From contig CAXAMN010005225.1 of assembly GCA_963970005.1 (NCBI GenBank), forward strand, positions 128,833-192,832: a DNA stretch of 64,000 nt, written 5' to 3'. Position numbers and translations under genes: made by a program. The stretch's first letter is position 1. The number at the start of each line of letters is the position of its first letter. A model generated the notes under the pieces. The model ran no database searches and was not told the DNA's origin. It was given only the letters and a program-made list of their open reading frames with translations. Source of the DNA: Durusdinium trenchii. Taxonomy: Eukaryota > Sar > Dinophyceae > Suessiales > Symbiodiniaceae. Below are positions 32,844 through 42,148 of this stretch, one piece after another.

Positions 32844-33286
32844 GGGTGGCCAGGTACTCAAACGAATCAACACGCATTGTTGAGCCTTTACTTGTTTGCT
32901 GTTTCCATTGGAAGGCAGACGCATGCCAAGTGCTACGAGAACTTTTTCGCCACGACGCAAAGGCCTTCGTCGAATTTTCTTGTGTGATGTCTTAGCATAC
33001 GCCCGTTCCACTGCAAGTCCTTTCAATGTTGCCAGGTACCTGCGGAGATTGCATCCTCCTGGGCGCAAGTGAGGCACTTGCAGTGACTTGGCAAGTCTTA
33101 TTTTCCTGATTGACCTTGATCGGATTGAAGTTTACTGGGAACCATCTTATCTGAAAATTGTTGTTTCCGTCATGATGTGTGGTGCATAATCACAAAAGTA
33201 TACACGAGATACTTGAGCAAGTACTTGAGCAGTATGGATTGATGGCGGGTCATGTTTAGCAGTATGGATTGGTGGGTCTCTCGCAG

Positions 33287-33460
33287 GTTTACATCATTTT
33301 TGGTATCCCCTTAGAAATAGGCATTGGTAATTGCAAACCGTGTGTAGCGAGGCAACTGGACAACCTTGAGGCATTTTCGGGTTCGGCTGCTTGGATGAAA
33401 GATGGATGGGCTGCTGTTGCGAGGCCCTTTGAAGGTGGAGCATGCACCATAGCTAAATAG
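33287..33460 (+). CDS. terminal exon, unidentified
   Basis: Acceptor TCTCGCAG|GTT, phase 0. Fifty-seven residues read VYIIFGIPLEIGIGNCKPCV and NLEAFSGSAAWMKDGWAAVA, ending GGACTIAK and TAG. Only this frame is open throughout. A CKPC motif is present, but no fold was recognised. Confidence 0.5.
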   Translation, partial: VYIIFGIPLEIGIGNCKPCVARQLDNLEAFSGSAAWMKDGWAAVARPFEGGACTIAK

Positions 33461-33570
33461 ACATCAATAGACCCATGCATTAGGAACAAGGACGCTACTA
33501 GGAGCAAAGGGCATCGCTACTAGGAACAAGGACGCTACTAGAGGCTCCTGGCCTCGCTACTAGGAGCAAG

Positions 33571-33706
33571 AAGTGCTGCTCAGCAGCGGCTACTTTGCCG
33601 TCGCTGTGAGGAGATGTGCCTTCCGAGCCTGGTGGCTGATGTGAAGGGTCTTTTGACGTTGCCATCCTTGCCATCAGGCCATGTGTTACAATACGCACTC
33701 AAACAG
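33571..33706 (+). CDS. coding exon, unidentified
   Basis: After GGAGCAAG, the end of a module array, the frame reads SAAQQRLLCRRCEEMCLPSL and ADVKGLLTLPSLPSGHVLQY. The Cys spacing CxxCxxxC is notable. It ends before a T15G10 homopolymer pair at 33716-33740. Confidence 0.4.
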
Positions 33707-34590
33707 GGTCTTTTGTTTTTTTTTTTTTTTGGGGGGGGGGTAATTATATAATAATGCGTTAAATCTTCTAACTCGTCTCTAGCATGCAGAAAAACACATT
33801 TAAAAGCAAACGCCTGGTTATTCGGTTTGAAACAGCGCGTGTGCCATGCTCTCAGCATCCGAATAGCTTCGCCTTCTCTTAAGGGGGGCCCGGTGCATCC
33901 CGCCCTCACGTTTGTTCGTCACAGGTGCCGAGCACCCAAACACCCAGAAACACCAAGGCCACAAGGCACGGCACTTGGGAAATGCCAAAGCAGAAAGGAC
34001 ATGACACGCTATGACATCCTTAAAGTGTTGAAAGTTACTGTCATTGCTCCAGTCTTGAGTGGGACGTGGAATGATGTGGATACCCTTTCCGTTTGCTTCG
34101 TGTCTTATTCTTCGAAGCACGTTGGCGCCGGAGGCTGTTGATCAGGCCTTTGCTGGCCTCGTGGGACAAGATTGCGCTGTGAAGAGGCCGTCGCCAGAGA
34201 GAACGTCCGCGCGCTTTCGGTGAATGCCAACTGAGTGAGAAATCGGTGTTTCTGTCGAGAGACGTGCAGAAAAAAATATCGATTTGGCGACCGTCCGTTC
34301 TAGACAAGATGGTCATCTTCAAGGCGATCTCATGGATTTTTCCTTTTACGTTCCTACTTGTATTGGCCTCAAGTCATGTTAAAGTCCAAGCTATGCAGTC
34401 AAGCTAGGGTGTTCCAGCCGCACTGCTTGGATTGATGATTATTTGGGTGTGTATTTTAATAGGGAGATCCCCAACCAGGAGGTTTTGGTCTATTTTCCTT
34501 CTTCAGGGGGTCAAACGGCCCCCTATTCTAATGCATACCCGTTGGATCCCATTTGACTGTCTATCGTTAGCATCATCGCGGAGTTGGCAG

Positions 34591-37500
34591 GTTGATGCAA
34601 AGTCCCGGCTATGTCCGCTTGCGGAAAAAGGGCATCCAACGAAACCTGTCATTGGTGAGTAGTGTCCTGTGATTTCTGCATGTTGATGCTATTGTCAAAT
34701 TGGAAGATTGCAAATTCAACGGTTTCTCTCAATTCAACTGATCGATGCTTTGCCTAAGAGTGTGCAGCCGAGGGCCTGGCGTTCCACTGGTTGTGCTGAT
34801 GACTGGCCCTTCTGGCACTGGCAAAACTATGGCCGCCAGAAAGATGGCAGAGTTCATCCATGGCCGTCCCATCGAGGATTCCACAGACACCCAAGCATGG
34901 CACTCGTGAAGTCTAGTAGGTTGGGATCCAAGTAGCTTCTTGTTACTAGTAGCGATGCCCTTGTTCCTAGTAGCTTCTTGCTACTGAGTCGCGTACAAGT
35001 CCTTTGCTTGAGAGTGAGTAAGCCTCAAGGGGCTGAGAACGAAGTGTCCACAGAGATGTCGAGTGCACGGACTCTACGGTCACCAGGAGTTACAAGCAGC
35101 AGGCCGCTTCAAGCTCTTCCCGATGTTCCTCGGCACTCTGCGGGAAGTCGGAGAGGTTGAGCAACTCCACTGTTACATCCCATATAGATCTATATAGTAA
35201 GTTGGAGGCCATTGCTACTAGGTTGGAGGATGTTGGAGGCCATTGCTAGTAGGATTAGATGTATTTTTGTGTCTTAAGTATCCGGAAAATTGCCGAGTTC
35301 GGGTTCCATGTTGGACGCCCATTGGTCAAGTGGGACGAAGGAGTGACGAGCTGTTCTGATGGCGTTTATTCTCCCCGGTTTTGGCAGTGTATAGCCACCA
35401 TCACCACTTCTGAAGATTCTCCTGCTGTTGCCTTTGAAAGATGACGAGACTTTAGGCTGGTAACTTTTGTCAAACGTGCATATCATTACATGATCAATAT
35501 ACTATATGTTATACAGCTATACCTAAATGTTGTTTCCAAGACTCTTTTCAAGAGAACCCTTGAATTGATGCATAACGAAGTACCTGGTGGTTCAGAGCAA
35601 GATTTTCGAAGGATGTCCTTTGAGTTGCAAGGCAACCGCTGGACCACTTGTTCCTATGATGGGTTCCCTTGTGTTCAATAGGAGAATTCAACAGCAATCT
35701 GGCACCGCAACCCGCAAACCTCAAGTGACCCAGCAGTGTTTAACAGGTGTTGGAAGAACCAGGCGCCACAGACCAGCGAAAAAGGAAAAAGGGAAAGTCT
35801 CTCCGTCATTCTTAATTGCTTCTTGTTCCTAGTAGCGATGCCAGGAGCCCCTAGTAGCGATGCCCTTGTTCATTCGTTGCGTCTAAGTGCCTTCTCTAAG
35901 GAATCAGTTCCGAAGCTCGGCTCAAAATGGGAGTTCACTGACTCGTGTGTTTCCTCAAAAGATGTGGTCAGAACAACTCAGTTGCCTGGATTTGTTTGTT
36001 TCAATCAGTTTATGGACTTCAAGTTGAGGTATGGAGGAGGACCTGCCACTGATCTGCAGAACGAGTTGTTTTTTTTGGCAGCGCAAAGAGTTGGTTGACT
36101 TTGAAATTTCTTTGCTTTGAGTCGGTTTGAGCCTCAAGCTCTATGACCTTCGTGTAATTTGTTGCCAGCTGTTGCCGAAAGAGAGCCAGCAGGTTGACAG
36201 AATATATGCATCGCTCTGTCAGATGCCTTTGGATCAGTTTTGGATGCAAACGACGCCCCAAACACTTCTTGGATTTCAATGACATCCAGTAGTGTTGAGT
36301 CAGGGAGAAAAGGACTCCGAAAAAGGGAGCAGGACCCCCTGGCAGCCAATGCAGTTTATTGGAATGCCTCAGTGTTTTCGAAGATCAATTTGAAGCAGAT
36401 GCAATGTTTACCTTGGGTTCTTTGTGAGCATTTGCGGGTGGCTAAGGGTTGAAGCTAAGACAGGTTTGTGGCGAATACTGTTTGTAAACGTGACGGCGCT
36501 TGAAAGAGTTGCGTTTTCAACAAGAATGCGAAACTGTTGCAACGGAACAGATGCTGACTCAAACTATACACATTAACCTAGTAGCGATGGCCTCCACCCT
36601 AGTAGCAATGGCCTCCAACGATGTGGTTTGTTCATGTTCCTAGTAGTACGGCCAGGAGCCCCTAGTACTGTAGCATCCTTGCTCCTAGTAGTAAGGCAAG
36701 GATCCCCTAGTAGCTTCTTGTTCCTCTTTGTGCAACATACCAATTCTCAGGAAGACTTTCTTCGGACCGCCCAGAGGGATTCAGGGCAGCGGTGATTTGC
36801 CAGACTTGGTTCGGCCGAACCCGGACGCTGCGCCTTTGGCGGCAAAGAAGAACTGTTCACGATTGAGGTCTCATAGGTAGATGTCATTCAACTCCTGAGC
36901 CAAATGTAGCAGTGCCAGCTATTCAACTCCCGAGCCAAATGCAGCAATGCTTTTGCTGTCGGTTTTCACCAACACCCCCTTACTACCAACAAGAAGTACC
37001 CCCTCGCCAGCAACAAAGAACACACTCCTTTTTGGAGGTTAAAGGAAGAACGGCGTGAAAGAAAAGAGTCGAGTCTAAAGGTTTGAACAAGAACAGCATC
37101 GATGAAAAGGGACAAACGAGAACGAGCAGGAATTGGAGAGCAATGGCCTCCAACCTAACAGCGATGGCCTCCAACCTACTTGTAGTAGCATTCGTGCTAC
37201 TAGTAGTAAGGCCAGGAGCTACCAGTAGCGTCCTTGCTCCTAGTAGCGATGCCCTTTGTTACTAGTAGCTTCTTGTTCCTAAGAGCGAATTGGAGCAATC
37301 AGTTCAGGTCATTGTGCTGGACGAGATCGAGAAGGCTCACCGAAGCTTTGCCAAAGCCTTGCTGACGGTCTTTGGTGAGTATGGCGTCACAGCTGCATTT
37401 TCAGCCGCTCCGACACCTTCTGTACAGTTTGCGACCTTCGGGAGCCTCTCAGCATATTGAGAGATTGATATTAGGGGCCATTTTCTGCTTTGCTAATTTT

Positions 37501-40207
37501 GGTCACATACTGTAGATCTGATGTTGGTGGTCATACACCGGACTCGGGGGTAGGAGGATGACAAAGCGTTCAAAGGCCAAGAAGAGCGTGTGTGATTTAG
37601 TTCACCTTCTGGCATAATTGACCGCCAATGAATACGCTTGTAGCCAGATGATGACAAATGAGGCACATTGTTCAGCCCTGAGGCACTGTCTACGACCCTC
37701 GAACTGGCCGAGATTATCCAGCTTCGAATGTTGCTAGGCCTCGAATGCTGCTAGTGAAGAGGCTTTCTGTTTGCTTTTCGAAGAGGCTGATGTTTGCCAT
37801 TTGCAGTTGCTCACTTGGCTGGTTACCCTGTGTACCATCCAACATCGGACTCACTCAGGTGACCTTCGTGCTCACGAGCAATTTGGCCAAAGAACTCATC
37901 ATCAAGCATCCGGTTGCGGATGCTCAGCTGCAGTCCACTCAAATCACAAACAATACGGTTTCACCTTCAAGCTATGCCTTTTGTTGTGTGGAGGTAGAAT
38001 ATACATCTGTTCGTGAAACTACATGAAAGTACTTTTTGAGAGGACACCAGGAAACACCCATCGGTGTGGTGTGCAGGTGGCCAAGACATTGGGGCGCTCA
38101 CTGGAAACCAATAAGCTCCTTCCAATGGGAGCTGATGTAGATCCCGAATGCCTGGCCTATGTGCCCTGGCTTAAAGCATCTGTGGTGTTGGCCAAGAGCG
38201 TCTTTGCTCGTCTGAAGCATTTTTTGAACGACCGGATGCCAAAACACAGTATCCAGTAGTAACAATGTTCGCTACTAGTAACAAGTGCATCGCTTCTAGT
38301 AACAAGTGCCTTACTAGTAGTAACAAGAAGCCATTAGTTAATTTAACTTTAATTCTAATTGCTTCTTGTTCCTAGTAGGAAGGCTCTTGTTACTACTAGC
38401 GATGCACTTGTTACTACTAGCTTCTTGTTACTAGTAGTAAGGCACTTGTTACTAGTAGTAAGGCACGACCGGATACCACAGATTATGGAAGGACGGAAGG
38501 GAGTGGACCCATCCAGAGTTTGTCGATTTGATCAAGTGCTACTTCTCAAATGTTGTCCATTTGCCAGAAGACCTGGTTCACTTTTGCACTTGGGAATATG
38601 AATCGACATGTAGCTGGGGATGAACTTGGATGAACCTGGAGGCCATCGCTACTAGGTTGCAGGCCGGTATTGGTTGAGGATCTCGGAAGCAAATCGAGTG
38701 ATGGGTCGCAAGCTGCAGGTGGAGCTTCGGGAAGCGGTCGATGAAGAGATTGGCCATGCGAAGGTGAGGATGTTGTAGCAAAAACGTCCGAGTCAGGTGG
38801 ATAGACACTGTGACATGGTTGTGTGATGTTGTGTGCTTTCCAGGATTGATTTTCTTGTGGGGCACGAGGTTGACCTGCAACCTTACATTGTGATGATTAC
38901 CATTGACTACAAGTCCCTGGTGCTAGTCTATGCTATTCTCTTTTTGCCGCGCTCAACGGGCCACCAACCATTCCGTTCAATCAGACTTCTCTCGATGCAC
39001 CCCTTGAGGAGAATGCCTTCTTCCGCGAGAGTGAGATCCGTGGCCGGCTGACAGACGTCGTGCCGTTCTTGCCGTTTGGGCCACATGAAGTTGCAGATGC
39101 TGTGAGAGGCTTCTTGTCCTCTGAAGCAGAGGCAGAAGAGGGGAGTCTTGGGGCATTTTGGGGTCATGTGGCGCCCTTTACACGTTGAGAGCATGTGCTT
39201 CTGTCACGAGCGGCTCATGAGAAACCAAGAAGATTCTAAAATGTCTAAAACAAAAGGCAGTCATTGTACATCACGCGCTGGCGAGCGCCAAAAAAACACG
39301 AACTATAACAAACAAACACTTGTATTCGCCCTGAAGTCTTAGGGTGGTTGTTCCACACTCGAAAGGCCTTCACCAAGTCTTGAAACCGCGCAAGGCCTTC
39401 GTGCAATCTCCGAGTTTTGCCAACCTGGAGCTCACCTGGTCAGAGGAGTTTGGGAAGGGAACCACCTTGTCCCCAATCAGCCGCTGTGGAACCTGTGAGG
39501 TGTAACTGTGGAACCGTTCCAGGCCTGGATAAGGAAATTCCTCACAGGTTGGAGGCCATCGCTACTAGTAGCACGAAGCTTAGGTGGGAGGCCATCGCCA
39601 CCAGGGTGGAGGCCGTCGCTACTAGGGTGGGCCATCGCTACTAGGTTGGAGGCCATCGCTATTAGTACCCCACTCTTGGGACACATTGAGCCACCCCAAC
39701 TTGGAGCTTGCCAAGACACCTTCGTCCAGGATGTGGTGGCGCACTTTGCATCCCTCTACGCACGCAAGCCGGATGAAGGGCTCCGTGCTGTGAACAAGCA
39801 ACTTCAATCGCAGGTGGGAGTGCTGCAAACCTAGTAGCTTCTTGTTACTACTAGTAAGGCCCTTGCTCCTAGTAGCGAGGCACTTGTTCGAAGATGAAAG
39901 CTTTTCGAAAGTCGACAATCACATGTTGACCATAGACCCACCATGAGCGAGCTCCAGCCGGCCCAAACGGGCCACCTGAACCATCCTGAATCTAACGGCA
40001 GAGTACGTGATGTAGCTACCCGTGCTTGGACGTCCCCAACAGGTGCGAGACTTGTTGGAGCGTGCAATGGACGTCGGGCTGGTCCCTCGTTCAGCTCGAG
40101 TGTTCTTGCGAGTGGCTCCTGGTCGAAGTGCCTCGCTGGATTTGAGGGTAGTGCCCAAGGACGGAGAGGTTTATGCAGCCAATCGTTTCATTAGACTAGT
40201 CTTTTGA
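34591..40207 (+). CDS. ClpB/torsin-like AAA+ ATPase, many exons
   Basis: Phase-consistent exons: 34591-34654; 34773 to about 34880 (Walker A GPSGTGKT at 34805-34828); 35087-35155 (GRFKLFPMFLGTL); 37308-37374 (Walker B VIVLDEIEKAH); 37859 to about 37957 (sensor-1-like VTFVLTSNLAKELI); 38077-38249, 38463-38609 and 38663-38763 (an insertion with no family match); 38869-38919; 39009 to about 39167 (EIRGRLTDVVPFLPFGPHEV, matching the Clp arginine-finger helix pattern NRIDDIVVF.PL); 39395-39499; 39730-39813 (sensor-2-like DEGLRAVNKQL); 40043-40207. The family uses ATP to remodel or unfold proteins. The order is that of the Clp D2 module; the N-terminal domains were not identified. Several introns carry module arrays, and two arrays are flanked by exon-derived repeats. 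An exon between 37374 and 37859 is probably missing because the phases differ. Confidence 0.7.
34773..34880 (+). CDS. Clp-like AAA+ exon with Walker A
   Basis: The frame PGVPLVVLMTGPSGTGKTMA continues ARKMAEFIHGRPIE. The P-loop GxxGxGKT is complete. The preceding exon ends ATTG|GTGAGT in phase 1 and this one starts CCGAG|GG, giving an intact Gly codon across the junction. The 3' end is uncertain: a GA donor after CCCATCGAG or a GT donor at CACTC|GTGAAG are the choices. Confidence 0.75.
37135..37285 (-). repeat. CTAGTAG module array upstream of the Walker B exon
   Basis: GCAATGGCCTCCAACCTA, TAGTAGTAAGGCCAGGAGC, TAGTAGCGATGCCC and TAGTAGCTTCTTG modules. It is bracketed by GAATTGGAG(AG)CAAT at 37130 and GAATTGGAGCAAT at 37287. 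Confidence 0.85.
37308..37374 (+). CDS. Clp-like AAA+ exon with Walker B
   Basis: The frame VIVLDEIEKAHRSFAKALLT ends VFG at the canonical donor TCTTTG|GTGAGT. DE of the Walker B and the EKAH that follows are characteristic of ClpA/ClpB second AAA modules. The exon may begin 24 bases earlier, at 37284, adding SELEQSVQ; that stretch repeats sequence at 37130. Confidence 0.8.
38253..38462. repeat. CTAGTAG module array inside the Clp-like gene
   Basis: It has modules in both orientations (GTAACAATGTTCGCTACTAG, then TAGTAGTAAGGCACTTG), separated by a short AT-rich stretch. It lies between the repeated exon words ACGACCGGATGCC (38228) and ACGACCGGATACC (38465). Confidence 0.85.
39730..39813 (+). 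CDS. Clp-like AAA+ exon, small-domain helices
   Basis: The frame DVVAHFASLYARKPDEGLRA continues VNKQLQSQ and ends at ATCGCAG|GTGGGA. The GLRAV stretch aligns with the GARPLKRAI sensor-2 region of ClpB. The exon is 28 codons, phase 0 at both ends, and joins 39499 and 40043 without frame change. Confidence 0.7.
40043..40207 (+). CDS. last exon of Clp-like AAA+ gene
   Basis: Acceptor CCAACAG|GTG. Fifty-four residues read VRDLLERAMDVGLVPRSARV and FLRVAPGRSASLDLRVVPKD, ending RFIRLVF and TGA. The short beta-strand pattern fits the end of a Clp D2 small domain. The last 15 coding bases and the following 20 bases are repeated at about 40712. Confidence 0.7.
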   Translation: MRDLLERAMDVGLVPRSARVFLRVAPGRSASLDLRVVPKDGEVYAANRFIRLVF

Positions 40208-40725
40208 TGCCTTCTGCGGAGCAACACCTTTCTTCCTGGTTTTTTTCCCCACCTGTCAGGTGAGGGTTTTTAGATTTTATGTCAGCTGCCTTCCTCCACC
40301 TCCTCCTCCGGACCTCAACTGCAAGTGCGGGATGGCAGTGTTCCCCGCCAGACCTCAACTGTGAGGGCCGCGTGGCAGTGTTCCCGCCGGACCTTAACCG
40401 CCAGCTCCCAAGCGCACTGGGCGCTGCCGGATCTCAACCACAAACACATAGTCACAACCACAACCACGACACACAGCCACAAAGACATCCACAGCACACA
40501 ACACGAGGACCCACAAACAAACTCGAGAACCACAAAACTCACGACCATGGCAACATGCTCCTCACTATGGCATGAAGACATGAAATGTCAAGGTGGGGAT
40601 CACCCGAAGTAAAGTATATAATTTCTTTGTTTCTAACAGCGGTGGCCTCCAACCTAGAAGCGATGGCCTTCAACCTAGAAGTGATGGCCTCCAATTTAAT
40701 CAGACGACTGAAGACTAGTCTTTTG

Positions 40726-40884
40726 ATGCCTTTTGCGGAGCGACATGCCATTGTTGGCACTTCCATGGTCCTTGATGCAGAGAGGGCTGGCGGCTGTCAT
40801 CAGGAGCATGTGCCGGTGCTCACATCTGAAATGAAGCAACCGGAGACCGTGCCTGAGGCCACCACACAGGACCAAGCGCGATGA
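40726..40884 (+). CDS. possible first exon, unidentified
   Basis: The ATG frame reads MPFAERHAIVGTSMVLDAER and a polar tail ending EATTQDQAR and TGA (52 residues). The first bases are the repeated end of the Clp-like gene, so this start codon lies inside a duplicated segment. It is followed by an exon at 40948. Confidence 0.4.
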   Translation: MPFAERHAIVGTSMVLDAERAGGCHQEHVPVLTSEMKQPETVPEATTQDQAR

Positions 40885-40947
40885 ACGTGTCACTCTTATA
40901 CTGAACCATGTTTGCGCGCACGCTGCGCACGCTCTGACTCTTTGCAG

Positions 40948-41037
40948 GAGGCGCCTGAGACGTTCTTCTCGTCACTTGTGGAGGCATTTTCCAGTTTGAG
41001 CTCTTCAAAGAGTGAGATCCAGCCCGCGGCCAAGTGG
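40948..41037 (+). CDS. coding exon with canonical splice sites, unidentified
   Basis: Acceptor TTTGCAG|GAG and donor AAGTGG|GTAAGC. Thirty codons read EAPETFFSSLVEAFSSLSSS and KSEIQPAAKW. Both sites are textbook, which makes this one of the better small exons. The gene identity is unknown. Confidence 0.5.
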
Positions 41038-41336
41038 GTAAGCCTTCATGTGGAGATGGCATTTGCACATGTGGGCATCTCACCGCAAGAGAGAGGTTGA
41101 GGTTATTTTGAAAGGCCATCACTCTTAGGGTGGAGGCCATTGCTATTAGGTTGGAGGCCATCTTGGTATGTTGGAGGCCAATGCTAGTAGGTTGTTCGTT
41201 TGCTTTTCTTTGCTTCATTCCCCCTTTGCTTCCTGCTTCTTCCTTCCAGCCGGTGGGAAACATCGATTTAGATTTTTGTGGGGAGGACGAATAACGAGGA
41301 TGGCTTGAATGTCCAAGCTGCTGGTTCCAAAGACAG

Positions 41337-41530
41337 ATGGTGAGGTCATCCTCCAGCAGTGGGGAATGGGATTGGCAATATGATTGGGAGTGGCAAAGTG
41401 ACTGGGACTGGCTGCACACCTGGGATTGGCAAGTTCTTTGGGAACAGCTTCTCCTGCTCCTTGGCTGGAGTCTTGAATGTCTTTTTGGAGCAATTCGCAA
41501 TTTCCGCCGCATGATGACCAAAACAGTCCA
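41337..41530 (+). CDS. Trp/Asp-rich open frame, unidentified
   Basis: The ATG frame begins MVRSSSSSGEWDWQYDWEWQ and continues SDWDWLHTWDWQVLW, with nine Trp in about 28 residues, followed by a hydrophobic Leu-rich segment. The DNA is an imperfect TGGGA(C/T)TGG repeat, so it may be a diverged minisatellite. An overlapping frame from ATG 41309 (MSKLLVPKTDGEVILQQWGM) competes and looks more ordinary. Confidence 0.3.
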
Positions 41531-42148
41531 GGTTTCTCTACAAGTGGAGTTTTCCACTGGCGATTACCGGTCTTTGCCTCCTTGCAGCAATGTCAGCTGG
41601 CACCATGGCGCCAGTGGTCGCACCCATGGCAGCACCACTCGCAGCGCCATTGGCACCGGCGGCAGTGCCTGTTGCAGGAACCGTGGGGGTTACAGCCATG
41701 GCAGTGGTGTCCTGGACCATGGCGTTGGTACAGGCACGGGGGCGCGGGTTCATGGGGTGGCGTGAACTGACTTGGCGAGACCCAAAGTGATTCAAGCTCA
41801 CAGAGTGGCGATGTTCTCCAGATGTCTTGTTAAAGGATGAAGTCAATAGTCAACATGATTGAAGACAAGGTGCATAGAATGTTAATTATATATTATCATA
41901 AACAGGCAACTCAACAAGTGTCGGGGACATAGGAAATTCAACAGGGAGAACGCTCCAAGGTAAGATGCTGCGCGAAGCCATCCTAGTGTTCCACTGTGTT
42001 TCTAGATTTTTTTAGCTATCTATTGACTGGCCTAGTTGTGTGGTGTACGTCGTGTACGTTTGATTCTGTTGGTTTCATCAGTCTTTGATAGTCTTTGCAT
42101 GCCTTTTGGTGATGTTATGCAGATGCCTTTCAACACTGTCTTCTTCAG

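Noticed and set aside
40279..40581. Frames in both directions around GACCTCAACTG repeats
   Set aside because: The DNA is a short imperfect repeat plus CACAACCACAAC low-complexity sequence; both strands are open for that reason.
40820..41557. 245-codon open frame on the minus strand
   Set aside because: It runs through module arrays and the antisense of a well-bounded + strand exon (40948-41037); no splice or domain support.
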